64,000 nt of DNA from Micromonospora noduli (lineage in GTDB: Bacteria; Actinomycetota; Actinomycetes; Mycobacteriales; Micromonosporaceae), in contig NZ_PYAK01000016.1 in NCBI RefSeq assembly GCF_003264365.1, positions 1 to 64,000 of the forward strand, given 5' to 3'. A program made the position numbers and the translations under genes. How positions within the stretch are numbered: the first letter of the stretch is position 1; each line of letters begins with the position of its first letter. The notes below the pieces were generated by a model that was given only the letters and a program-made list of their open reading frames with translations, did no database searches and was not told the DNA's origin. Of this stretch, positions 52,722 through 60,878 are shown one piece after another.

Positions 52722-53750
52722 TCAGGGCCGCGGCTGCGGCGTGGCCGTCGGACCCTTGACGACGGGCTTGCCGTCGACCCAGGTCACCTCGTCGAGCCAC
52801 ACCTGCCGACCCGGGTCGGTGCTGCCCTCCTGGCCCGGCGGCCAGGCGTGGTACAGCAGCCAGGTCCGCCCGTCCTTGACCACCATCGACGCGTGGCCGG
52901 GGCCCGAGGCGGCCTCGTTGCCCTTCAGGATCGGGTTCTCGACGGCCTTCACACACGGGCCGGTCGGGCTCTCGCAGACCGCGTAGCCCTCGGCGTACTC
53001 CGCCCGGTCGTACGCGTTGGCGGCGAAGAAGAGCAGCAGCCGACCGTCCTGACGGTGGAAGAACGGCCCCTCGATCAGGGTGCCCTCCCACGGCTCGGTC
53101 TGCTTGAGCAGCTTGGTCGGCTCGCCGATGAGGGTCAGGCCGTCGTCGGCGAGGCGCTGTGACCAGAGCCAGGTGTCCACCCCGATCGCGTTGCCGTCGT
53201 TCTTCCACAGCAGCCACAGGCTGCCGTCGGTGTCCCGGTACGGGCTGGCGTCGATCGCCCCGCCCAGGTCGGCTTGACAGATCAGCGGGCCGGCCGCGTC
53301 GTCGGAGTACGGCCCCTGCGGCGCGCTGGCCACCGCACGCCCGACGCACTGCCGCCCCGACTCCCGGCCGGCGACCGTGTAGTAGAGCAGGAACCTGTCC
53401 GGGGCGAGCTGGATCGCCTCCGGCGCCCAGGTCTTGCCGGCGTCCGCCCAGTCCGGCAGCGTCGGCAGGGCGTCCCCGGCCTCGGCCCAGTCGACCAGAT
53501 CGGTCGAGGTGAGCACGGGGACGTTGCGGCCGCCGGAGTTGGTGTGGAACAGGTACCAGGTGGCGCCCACCTGGATCGCCTGCGGGTCTGGGGCGTCGGT
53601 CTTCACGACCGGGTTGATGAACACGCTGGGGTCGCTCCCGCTGCTCGTGGTAGGGGTGGGTTCGGTGCCGTCGGAGCAGCCCGCAACGAGCAACGCGGCG
53701 GCGAGAATGATCGCCGCCGCGCCACGTCGCCGGGCGGTCGTACGCGTCAT
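52722..53750 (-). CDS. Glycoside hydrolase family 43 lipoprotein
   Basis: 342 residues with a lipoprotein signal (LLVAGC, Cys25) and a five-bladed propeller of GH43 type. The catalytic Asp is in DAPDPQAI (Asp55), the pKa-setting Asp in DASPYRDTDG and the acid Glu in LIEGPFF. Probably an exo-arabinofuranosidase or arabinanase acting at the cell surface, given the GH51 enzyme and importer in the same operon. It starts in an ATGA overlap with the permease gene upstream, and is the last gene of the operon. Confidence 0.9.
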   Translation of the reverse strand: MTRTTARRRGAAAIILAAALLVAGCSDGTEPTPTTSSGSDPSVFINPVVKTDAPDPQAIQVGATWYLFHTNSGGRNVPVLTSTDLVDWAEAGDALPTLPDWADAGKTWAPEAIQLAPDRFLLYYTVAGRESGRQCVGRAVASAPQGPYSDDAAGPLICQADLGGAIDASPYRDTDGSLWLLWKNDGNAIGVDTWLWSQRLADDGLTLIGEPTKLLKQTEPWEGTLIEGPFFHRQDGRLLLFFAANAYDRAEYAEGYAVCESPTGPCVKAVENPILKGNEAASGPGHASMVVKDGRTWLLYHAWPPGQEGSTDPGRQVWLDEVTWVDGKPVVKGPTATPQPRP

Positions 53751-54604
53751 CCCTTCAGACCGCTGCGGGAGACACCCTGAATGATGTGCCGCTGGGCCAG
53801 CACGAAGAGGATCAGCACCGGCAGGCTGGCCAGCACCGCGCCCGCCATGATCACCGGGTAGTCGGTGACGTACGAGCCCTGGAGCAGGCCCAGGCCCGGC
53901 GGCAGGGTGAGCTTCTCCGGGCTGAACAGCACGAAGATCGGCCAGAGGAAATCGTTCCAATTGGTGAGGAACGACAGCACGGCCAGGGTGGCCAGCGCCG
54001 GCCTGGACAGCGGCAGCACCACCTTGTAGAAGATCTGCCACTGGTTGGCGCCGTCCAGCGTGGCGGCCTCCTCCAGCTCGTTCGGCAGGGACAGGAAGAA
54101 CTGCCGCAGGAAGAACACCCCGAACGCGCTGGCCGCGCCCGGCACCACGACCACAGCGAGGGTGTCGATCCAGTTGAGCTGGTCGACGATCAGGAAGTTC
54201 GGGATGATCAGCGAGGTCGGCGGGATGAACAGCGTCCCGACGATCAGTGCGAAGGTCACCCCGCGACCGCGGAACTTCAGCCGGGCCAGGGAGTACGCGG
54301 CCATCGAGGCGGTCACGAGCACCAGCGCCGAGTGCAGCGTGGCGGCCAGCATGCTGTTGAGGAACCAGCGCAGCACCGGGTTCGCCGAGTTGTTGAGGAT
54401 CTGCTCGTAGCCGTAACCGGCGAGCGGGTTCGGCAGCCAGCTCGGCGGGATCTGCTGGGCGGCGGTGTAGGTCTTCAGCGAGGTGATGACCATCCACAGC
54501 AGGGGGACCAGGAAGATCAGGGCCAGGGCGACCAGGGTGGCGTAGAGCCCGACCCGGCGCAGCCCCGGTGTGGAGCCGTCGGTTGTCGGCGTGGGCGTCG
54601 TCAT
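53747..54604 (-). CDS. Carbohydrate ABC transporter permease, MalG type
   Basis: 285 residues with six TM segments and the EAA loop EAATLDGANQWQIFYKVVLP, the contact for the ATPase. It pairs with the MalF-type permease 10 bases upstream. No ATPase gene lies in the operon, so a shared MsiK-type ATPase encoded elsewhere is likely, as is usual in actinobacteria. Imports an oligosaccharide, probably arabinose-containing by context. Confidence 0.94.
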   Translation of the reverse strand: MTTPTPTTDGSTPGLRRVGLYATLVALALIFLVPLLWMVITSLKTYTAAQQIPPSWLPNPLAGYGYEQILNNSANPVLRWFLNSMLAATLHSALVLVTASMAAYSLARLKFRGRGVTFALIVGTLFIPPTSLIIPNFLIVDQLNWIDTLAVVVVPGAASAFGVFFLRQFFLSLPNELEEAATLDGANQWQIFYKVVLPLSRPALATLAVLSFLTNWNDFLWPIFVLFSPEKLTLPPGLGLLQGSYVTDYPVIMAGAVLASLPVLILFVLAQRHIIQGVSRSGLKG

Positions 54605-54614
54605 GGCGGTCCCC

Positions 54615-55580
54615 TCAGTCTTCCTTGTAGCGGAAGAGGCGGAAGTTGGCGATGCTCACGACCGCCAGCAGCAGGGCGAACACGATGCTCATCGCGGCGG
54701 CCCGACCGGCGTTGTTGTTTCGCAGGCCCTCCTCGACGATGAACCACACCACAGTGCGGGTCTCCGTGCCGGGCGTCCCCTGGGTGATCAGGAATGACTG
54801 GCCGAACATGTTCGCCGAGGCGAGCACGGTCGTCGTGATCACGAAGAGCAGCACCGGCCGCAGCCCGGGCAGTGTGACGTTGCGGAACCGCTGCCACGCG
54901 TTCGCGCCGTCCATCCGGGCCGCCTCGTACAGCTCCGGCGAGATGTCCTGGAGGCCGGCCAGGTAGATCACCGCGTTGAAGCCGGACGTCCACCAGACGG
55001 TCACCCCGACCAGGGAGATCCACGCCCACGGCATGTTCGTCACCCAGGGGGTGTCCGACGGCAACCCGACCACGCCGAGGAGCCGGTTGACCAGGCCCAG
55101 GTTGGCGTCGAGCAGGAACCGCCAGAGCAGGCCGATCACCGCGACACCCAGCACGTACGGCGCGAAGTAGATGGCCCGGAAAAACGTCCGGCCCGGGAAG
55201 GAGCGGTTGAGCAGCAGTGCCAACCCCAGCGGTACGACCACCAGCAGCGGCACCGACAGCACCGTGAAGATCGCCGTGGCCCGGACGCTCTGCCACCAGT
55301 CGCCGTAGACGGCGGAGTCGCTGGAGAAGAGCTGCTTGTAGTTGTCCAACCCGACGAACGGCCGGTTGGGCAGCTGGAAGTCCCACTGGTGCACGCTCAG
55401 CCAGACGCCGAGGACGATCGGCAGCAGGCCGAACACCCCGAACAGGACCAGGTAGGGAGCGAGGAACAGATATGGCGTCGCCCGTCTGGTCCGACCCGCC
55501 GAGGCGGACCGGCGGACTGCGTTGGCCGCCGGGGGCGGCGCGTCACCGCGCGCCGCCCCGACCTCGATCACGTCCGCCAC
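54615..55580 (-). CDS. Carbohydrate ABC transporter permease, MalF type
   Basis: 321 residues with six TM segments after a basic, cytoplasmic N terminus. The EAA loop reads EAARMDGANAWQRFRNVTLP. It is partnered with the MalG-type gene downstream and the binding protein 6 bases upstream. Substrate by context: arabino-oligosaccharide. Confidence 0.94.
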   Translation of the reverse strand: MADVIEVGAARGDAPPPAANAVRRSASAGRTRRATPYLFLAPYLVLFGVFGLLPIVLGVWLSVHQWDFQLPNRPFVGLDNYKQLFSSDSAVYGDWWQSVRATAIFTVLSVPLLVVVPLGLALLLNRSFPGRTFFRAIYFAPYVLGVAVIGLLWRFLLDANLGLVNRLLGVVGLPSDTPWVTNMPWAWISLVGVTVWWTSGFNAVIYLAGLQDISPELYEAARMDGANAWQRFRNVTLPGLRPVLLFVITTTVLASANMFGQSFLITQGTPGTETRTVVWFIVEEGLRNNNAGRAAAMSIVFALLLAVVSIANFRLFRYKED

Positions 55581-55586
55581 GGGGTA

Positions 55587-56918
55587 TCAGCTCCCGTACT
55601 TCTTGCGGTTGTCCTCGAGCTGCTTGTTGGCCTTCGCGACACCGTCGTCGAGCGCCTGCTTGGGCGACTTCTTGCCCAGCGCGGCCTCATTGAAGGAGTT
55701 GTAGAAGGTGGTCATGACCTCGCCGAGACCCGGGGCCGCCGGCGGGAACGCCGCGTACTCCAGCTCGGGGGCGAGCGACGAGATCTCCGGCAGCGCCTTG
55801 AACTCGGCGCCCTCGCGGACGGCCTTACGGGCCGGGACCTGGCCGCCCTTCGCCCAGTCCAGCGAGTGCTCGCTGAGCCAGTTGATGAAGACCTTGGCAC
55901 CGGAGACCTTGTTGGCGTCGTTGGCCCGCTGTTTCACGATGGTGAAGTTGTGCGAGTTGGCCCAGGCCGCCGGCTTGCTGCCGATCTGGGGGAGCGGGGC
56001 GACGCCCCACTGCACGTCGGGGCTCTTCTTCAGATCGTTGATCTGCCAGATGCCGTTCCAGGTGAAGGCGTTCTTGCCGCTCTTGAACGACAGGTAGTCG
56101 GCGTCCTGACCGACGTTGGCCGGCGAGAAGCCCTGCTTGATCATGTCGACCAGCCAGGTGCACGCCTCGACCGCCGGGTCCGAGTTGAAGGTGGCCTTGG
56201 CCACGTCCGCGTCGAACAGGGTGGCACCCCACTGGTTGAGCAGCGAGTAGAAGGTCATGCCGCCGGTGAACTGGAACGGGCTGACCCAGAAGCCCTGGAT
56301 GCCGGCCTTCTTCAGCTCGGTCAGCGCGGCGACGTAGTCGTCCTTCGTCGTCGGCGGCTTGTTCGGGTCCAGGCCGGCCTTCTGCATGACGGTCTTGTTG
56401 TAGTAGAAGCCCAGCGGGTGCATGTCCAGCGGAATGCCGTACCGCTTGTTGTTGTAGAGCCCGCCCTTCCACACCGTGGGGGCGAAGTCGCCCTCGGCGA
56501 GTTCCAGATTCTTGGCGACGTCGTCCAGCTCGGTGATCACGCCGCGGGCGGCGAAGGTGGCGAGCTGGTCCATGTGCATGACCGCGATGTCCGGGCCGTT
56601 GCCGCTGGAGGCCGCGCCGGGGAGCTTGTTGTAGTAGTCCTCCCACTGGTACGTGGCCACCGACACGGCGATGTTCTTGTGCTCGGTGTTGAACTGGTTC
56701 ACCAGCGTCTTGAAGATCTCGCCGTCGCCGCCGGTGAAGCCGTTCCACAGCTTCAGGTCCACCTTGGGGCCGGTGTACTCCTTGCCCCCGTTGCCGGCGG
56801 CCGGCCCGGAGGCGCTGTCATCGCCGCCGCCGCAACCCGCGAGGGTCAGCGAGGCCGCGGCGCCGAGTCCGAGACCGAGGCCGAGCAGGCGACGCCGGCT
56901 CATGTCGTTCTGGATCAT
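55587..56918 (-). CDS. Extracellular sugar-binding lipoprotein (ABC importer)
   Basis: 443 residues. The N terminus has a twin-arginine-like SRRRLLGLG and a lipobox LTLAGC, so it is a membrane-anchored solute-binding protein of family 1. The core has WNGFTGGDGEIFKTLVNQFN and AVMHMDQLATFA, typical of oligosaccharide binders. The ATG at 56918 is 8 bases from AGGAGA; an internal ATG at 56903 is possible. It delivers the sugar to the two permeases. The 61-base gap to the GH51 gene contains no operator like that at 58565, so transcription probably comes from the GH51 promoter. Confidence 0.94.
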   Translation of the reverse strand: MIQNDMSRRRLLGLGLGLGAAASLTLAGCGGGDDSASGPAAGNGGKEYTGPKVDLKLWNGFTGGDGEIFKTLVNQFNTEHKNIAVSVATYQWEDYYNKLPGAASSGNGPDIAVMHMDQLATFAARGVITELDDVAKNLELAEGDFAPTVWKGGLYNNKRYGIPLDMHPLGFYYNKTVMQKAGLDPNKPPTTKDDYVAALTELKKAGIQGFWVSPFQFTGGMTFYSLLNQWGATLFDADVAKATFNSDPAVEACTWLVDMIKQGFSPANVGQDADYLSFKSGKNAFTWNGIWQINDLKKSPDVQWGVAPLPQIGSKPAAWANSHNFTIVKQRANDANKVSGAKVFINWLSEHSLDWAKGGQVPARKAVREGAEFKALPEISSLAPELEYAAFPPAAPGLGEVMTTFYNSFNEAALGKKSPKQALDDGVAKANKQLEDNRKKYGS

Positions 56919-56979
56919 GCTTTATCTCTCCTTGAGGGGGAACGGAATGAATTGTGCCTGCTCAGAACCGGTGTGACAC

Positions 56980-58494
56980 CTACGCGTTGGCCGGGCCGAA
57001 GCGGAGCACGCTCCAGGACACGGCGGGCAGGCGCACTGTGCACCGACCGCCGTCGGGGGTGGGGGTGGGCAGGTCCCGAGGCGTCACCCGGTCGGGCTCG
57101 GCCTCGGTGTTCGTCGCCGACGGGTCGGACCCGGCAGCGATGCTCTGGAACGACAGGCCGGACATACCCGGCAGGCCGCGCAGATCGATCTCCAGCGGGA
57201 GATCGGTGGAGTCCCGGTTGACCGCGAACACGGTCAGCTCGCCGGTCTCCTCGTCGTGCACGGCGACGGTGTCGAGCACCGGCACGTCCCCGTACTTCTT
57301 CGTGTCGTAGCGCGGCGACACCGGGTCGGTGCGCAGCACGGTGCCCCGGGCGTACCGGGCAGTCAGCGCGAACGGGTGGAAGATGCTCTGCCGCCAGGCC
57401 GGGCCGCCGTTGCGGGTACGGATCGGCGCGATCACGTTGGCCAGCTGGGCCTGCGCGGCCACCCCGACCCGGTCCGCGTGCCGAAGCAGGGTGATCAGCA
57501 GGTCGCCGACGACCACCGCGTCGACCGCTGTGAAGTCGTCCTCGATCAGCGCCGGGGCTTCGACCCAGCCGCGCCGGTCCAGGTCGGCCTGGAGGCGGGA
57601 CTCGTACCAGACGTTCCACTCGTCGAAGGAGATCTTCAGCTTGCGCTTGTGCCGCTGCTTGGCGGCCACGTGGTCGGCGGTCGCGACGACCTCGGTGATG
57701 AAGTTGTCCATGTCGACGGCCGAGGCCAGGATGCTGGCCTGGTCGCCGTCGGACGGGTCGTAGTAGGTGTGCGCCGAGATGTAGTCGACGTGCTCGTAGG
57801 TGTGCTCCAGCACCGTCGCCTCCCAGGAGGCGAAGGTGGGCATCCGCCGGTTGGAGCTGCCGCAGGCGATCAGGCTGATCGACGGGTCGATCATCCTCAT
57901 CGCTCGGGCGGCCTCGGCGGCGACGCGGCCGTACTCGTCAGCGGTCTTGTGGCCGACCTGCCATGGGCCGTCCATCTCGTTGCCCAGGCACCACAGCCGC
58001 ACCCCGTACGGGTCCTCGGCGCCGTGCTTGCGCCGCAGGTCGGAGAGCTCGGTGCCGCCCGGGTGGTTGGCGTACTCCAGCAGGTCGAGTGCCTCCTGGA
58101 CCCCGCGTGTGCCGAGGTTGACCGCCATCATCGGCTCGACGCCGGCCTCTGCGGCCCAGGTCATGAACTCGTCCAGCCCGAACGCGTTGGTCTCGATCGT
58201 CTTCCAGGCCAGGTCGAGCCGGCGGGGCCGGTTGTCGACCGGGCCGACCCCGTCCTCCCAGCGGTAGCCGGAAACGAAGTTGCCACCCGGGTAGCGGACC
58301 ACTGAAACGCCCAGCTCGCGGGTCAGGTCCAGCACGTCGCCGCGCAGGCCCCGGGAGTCGGCGCTGGGGTGGCCGGGCTCGTAGATGCCGCCGTAGACGC
58401 ACCGCCCCATGTGCTCGACGAATGAGCCGAAGAGGCGTCGGTCGGCCGGGCCGATGGAGAAGGCCGGGTCGATCGTCAGCTGCGCGGTCCGCAA
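56980..58494 (-). CDS. Alpha-L-arabinofuranosidase, GH51
   Basis: Releases terminal arabinofuranose from arabino-oligosaccharides in the cytoplasm. 504 residues, typical length: TIM barrel with acid/base Glu173 (CLGNEMDG) and nucleophile Glu292 (ISFDEWNVWY), then a C-terminal beta domain; RLFGSFVEHMGRCVYGG and VVRYPGGNFVSGY are family hallmarks. There is no signal peptide, so it works on imported sugars. The TTG at 58494 follows AAAGGTGG and starts RTAQLTIDP; the frame is open much further, but that part is antisense to lacI. First gene of the operon, facing tandem LacI-type operators. Confidence 0.94.
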   Translation of the reverse strand: MRTAQLTIDPAFSIGPADRRLFGSFVEHMGRCVYGGIYEPGHPSADSRGLRGDVLDLTRELGVSVVRYPGGNFVSGYRWEDGVGPVDNRPRRLDLAWKTIETNAFGLDEFMTWAAEAGVEPMMAVNLGTRGVQEALDLLEYANHPGGTELSDLRRKHGAEDPYGVRLWCLGNEMDGPWQVGHKTADEYGRVAAEAARAMRMIDPSISLIACGSSNRRMPTFASWEATVLEHTYEHVDYISAHTYYDPSDGDQASILASAVDMDNFITEVVATADHVAAKQRHKRKLKISFDEWNVWYESRLQADLDRRGWVEAPALIEDDFTAVDAVVVGDLLITLLRHADRVGVAAQAQLANVIAPIRTRNGGPAWRQSIFHPFALTARYARGTVLRTDPVSPRYDTKKYGDVPVLDTVAVHDEETGELTVFAVNRDSTDLPLEIDLRGLPGMSGLSFQSIAAGSDPSATNTEAEPDRVTPRDLPTPTPDGGRCTVRLPAVSWSVLRFGPANA

Positions 58495-58564
58495 GGGGGT
58501 GCCACCTTTCCTCGTGCCGATGCCCGGGTGAGGGCGGTCACTGTTCACCCGGTGTCCACCGTTT

Positions 58565-58590
58565 CTACAACGTTGTAGGCAACGTTGTAA
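58565..58590. promoter_or_regulatory. Tandem LacI-type operators
   Basis: CTACAACGTTGTAG (58565-58578) is a perfect palindrome; GCAACGTTGTAA (58579-58590) repeats its core 12 bases on. CAACGTTG-centred palindromes with a central CG are typical of LacI-family regulators. They lie between the divergent GH51 operon and lacI-type gene and can control both. Confidence 0.8.
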
Positions 58591-58641
58591 AGAGCTGGTG
58601 ACGAGGTATGGTGCGCTGGGTAACATCGGGGAGGTTGGGGA

Positions 58642-59649
58642 GTGCGACACAGGCTCAAGGACGTGGCTGAACGGGCCGGGGTGTCGGTGAAGACCGTCTC
58701 CAACGTCGTCAACGGCTACGTGCACGTGCGGCCGGACACTCGTGCCCGAGTCGAAGAGGCGATCGCCGAGCTCAACTATCGGCCCAACCTCTCGGCCCGC
58801 CACCTGCGTAAGGGCCGCACCGGCGTGATCGCGTTGGCCGTTCCGGAACTGGACATCCCGTACTTCGCCGAGCTGGCCCGCTACGTGGTCACCGCCGCCG
58901 CCGCCTACGGCTGGACGGTGCTGATCGACCAGACCGGCGGTCGGCGGGAGCAGGAACGGGTGGTCGCCTCCGGTATCACCGACCACCTGATCGACGGGCT
59001 CATCTTCAGTCCGTTGGCGCTCACGGCGGAGGACCTGGCCGGCCTGGACGGCACGCCCATGGTGCTGCTCGGCGAGCGGGTCGAACACGGCCCCGCCGAT
59101 CGAGTGGTGATCGACAACGTGACCGCGGCCCGGGAGATCACCGCTCACCTGATCCAGCTCGGCCACCGCCGGATCGCGGCCATCGGCTCCCAGCGAACCG
59201 ACGAGGGCGCCAGCGCCCGACTGCGCCTGGCCGGCTATACCGACGCGCTGCGCGCCGCCGGGCTCGACTACGACGAGACCCTGGTGGCGCCCGCGTCGGC
59301 CTGGCACCGCGCCGACGGTGCGGCCGCCATGCGGGGCCTGCTCACCTCCGGTGTACGCCCCGACGCAGTCTTCTGCTTCAACGACACCCTCGCCCTGGGT
59401 GCCCTCCGCGCCCTGCACGAGGCAGGGCTGCGGGTGCCCGAGGACGTGGCGGTGGTCGGCTTCGACGACATCGAGGACGGCCGGTTCTCCATCCCCACCC
59501 TGAGCACCGTCGCCCCGGACAAGGAGAAGATCGCCCAACTGGCGGTCGAACTCCTCGCCAACCGCCTGGACGGCGACCGCACCGCCCCGGCGAAGGAGCT
59601 GTCCGCCCCCTACCGCCTGGAACTTCGCGAATCCACCCAGGCCCCCTGA
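58642..59649 (+). CDS. LacI family regulator of arabinoside genes
   Basis: 335 residues: HTH and hinge (LKDVAERAGVSVKTVSNVVNG, then RPNLSARHLRKG), followed by a periplasmic-binding-protein-like sensor (VIALAVPELDIPYFAELA, DGLIFSP, VFCFNDTLALGALRAL, VAVVGFDDI). The GTG start has GGGGAGG upstream. Expected to repress the divergent GH51-importer-GH43 operon until arabinose or an arabinoside binds. The inducer is inferred from the neighbours. Confidence 0.94.
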   Translation: MRHRLKDVAERAGVSVKTVSNVVNGYVHVRPDTRARVEEAIAELNYRPNLSARHLRKGRTGVIALAVPELDIPYFAELARYVVTAAAAYGWTVLIDQTGGRREQERVVASGITDHLIDGLIFSPLALTAEDLAGLDGTPMVLLGERVEHGPADRVVIDNVTAAREITAHLIQLGHRRIAAIGSQRTDEGASARLRLAGYTDALRAAGLDYDETLVAPASAWHRADGAAAMRGLLTSGVRPDAVFCFNDTLALGALRALHEAGLRVPEDVAVVGFDDIEDGRFSIPTLSTVAPDKEKIAQLAVELLANRLDGDRTAPAKELSAPYRLELRESTQAP

Positions 59650-59667
59650 CCCCCGGACCGGGTGGGG

Positions 59668-60453
59668 TCAGTCGAAGAAGCGGGCCAGGTGGGACTGGGG
59701 TGCCGGGTCGGCGTCCGGGGGGAGGGGCGTCAGGTCGGCGAAGATCGAGGCGCCGTCGCAGCCCGCGTGCAGTGGGTACCAGCGCGGCGTGCCCGGTGGC
59801 CGCAGCTGGCAGATCCCCTTGAACGTCTGCACGTCCATCAGCCGGACGTGGGTCGGGTCGGCCACCGCGTTCACATGCCCCCACCAGGGGCTCATCACGT
59901 GCAGCACCCCACCGGGGCGGAGCACCCGATGACACTCGTCGACCAGCGGCAGGAAGTCGATCAGGTGCTCCAGGATGTGCACCGCGAAGAGGACGTCCAC
60001 CGAGTTGTCGGCGAGCGGCAGCGAGCCGGACAGGTCCGCCACGGCATCCACTCCGGGCGCCGGGTAGATGTCCAGCCCCAGGTTGCTCGACCACTGCTTG
60101 GTCGGCCCACAACCGAGGTCCACCACCACCGGCGCCCGCCCGCCGATGCCGACCCGGCACCAGACGCCGTAGACACCGGCCAGCCGTCCCACCAGCTCCC
60201 GCACCAGCCGTAGCTGGGCGGGATCGGCCACGTCGCCGCTCAGATGGGCCACCCCCCGGTCGAACCGCACCTCGACCGCCAGGTCCCGCAACCGATCATC
60301 GTGGCGGACCTGGTCCGCCCACGCCTGTGCGAGGGAATCGTCGATCGCCCGCAGCCGGTCGGCCGAGGGCGGAGTCTGTGCCAAAGCGACCATTCGGGCC
60401 ACCTCCCGCCGCGCGATACCCGCAATCGCGCCCGGTATGCCCCGCTCGTCCAC
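59668..60453 (-). CDS. BON-domain and SAM-dependent methyltransferase fusion
   Basis: 261 residues. About 50-100 is a BON-like segment (VRFDRGVAHLSGDVADPAQL, then LVGRLAGVYGV), a fold normally found in periplasmic lipid-binding proteins. It is followed by a class I methyltransferase domain: VVVDLGCGPTKQW (SAM motif I), GLDIYP, SVDVLFAVHILEHL and ECHRVLRPGGVLHV. There is no signal peptide. Such a fusion is uncommon; substrate unknown. GTG start at 60453; an ATG at residue 21 (60393) would still include both domains. It is convergent with the LacI gene 18 bases away, with no obvious terminator between. Confidence 0.85.
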   Translation of the reverse strand: MDERGIPGAIAGIARREVARMVALAQTPPSADRLRAIDDSLAQAWADQVRHDDRLRDLAVEVRFDRGVAHLSGDVADPAQLRLVRELVGRLAGVYGVWCRVGIGGRAPVVVDLGCGPTKQWSSNLGLDIYPAPGVDAVADLSGSLPLADNSVDVLFAVHILEHLIDFLPLVDECHRVLRPGGVLHVMSPWWGHVNAVADPTHVRLMDVQTFKGICQLRPPGTPRWYPLHAGCDGASIFADLTPLPPDADPAPQSHLARFFD

Positions 60454-60531
60454 CAGGTCGGCGTGGCCCGCGCAACCGTGCGGTGGGCGTGTCGCAGCCC
60501 GCCGGCACCCCAGGCTCGGCCCGCGCCCGGG

Positions 60532-60840
60532 TCAGCCGGAGAGAGTGCGGCGGCCCCCACGCATCCGTTGGCGAGGCGGCGGGTCGGCGGGCTTCGGCCG
60601 CTTGAGGTGGTAGCGGTGCAGTTCGTGGTTGCCGGGCAGGGACGGGTCCTCGCTCATCGCGACCAACTCCCAGCCCTGGTCGCCGGCCCGGTTCAGGTGT
60701 GCCAGGGCGGTGTCGCCGTACGGCGTCACGTCGACCATCGAGCCGTCCGGGCCGTACCAGACGAAGACGACCTCCCAGCCGAGGTCGTTGGTCGCAGCCT
60801 GGCGGCGGCGGACCAGCAGGGCGTACTCCCACTTGAGCAT
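60532..60840 (-). CDS. Small hypothetical protein
   Basis: 102 residues, no TM and no signal. The first half, MLKWEYALLVRRR and WEVVFVWYGPDGSM, with LNRAGDQGWELVAMSE, resembles DUF4177-like small alpha/beta proteins (the pattern LN-x-x-G-x-x-GWELV). The last 25 residues are Arg/Pro-rich. The ATG at 60840 begins the conserved part. It stands 38 bases after the ABC-F gene stop on the same strand and may be cotranscribed. No function known. Confidence 0.75.
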   Translation of the reverse strand: MLKWEYALLVRRRQAATNDLGWEVVFVWYGPDGSMVDVTPYGDTALAHLNRAGDQGWELVAMSEDPSLPGNHELHRYHLKRPKPADPPPRQRMRGGRRTLSG

Positions 60841-60878
60841 GGAGTCATTCTCACCCCGCGCCGACCCGCTGGCACGGA

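Noticed and set aside
55389..57221. 610-codon open frame antisense to the permease and binding-protein genes
   Set aside because: Same artefact; the minus strand carries well-defined ABC transporter genes.
56980..59538. 852-codon reading of the GH51 gene extending into the LacI gene
   Set aside because: The first 348 codons lie antisense to the LacI gene and across the operators. The TTG at 58494 with its ribosome site gives the normal GH51 length.
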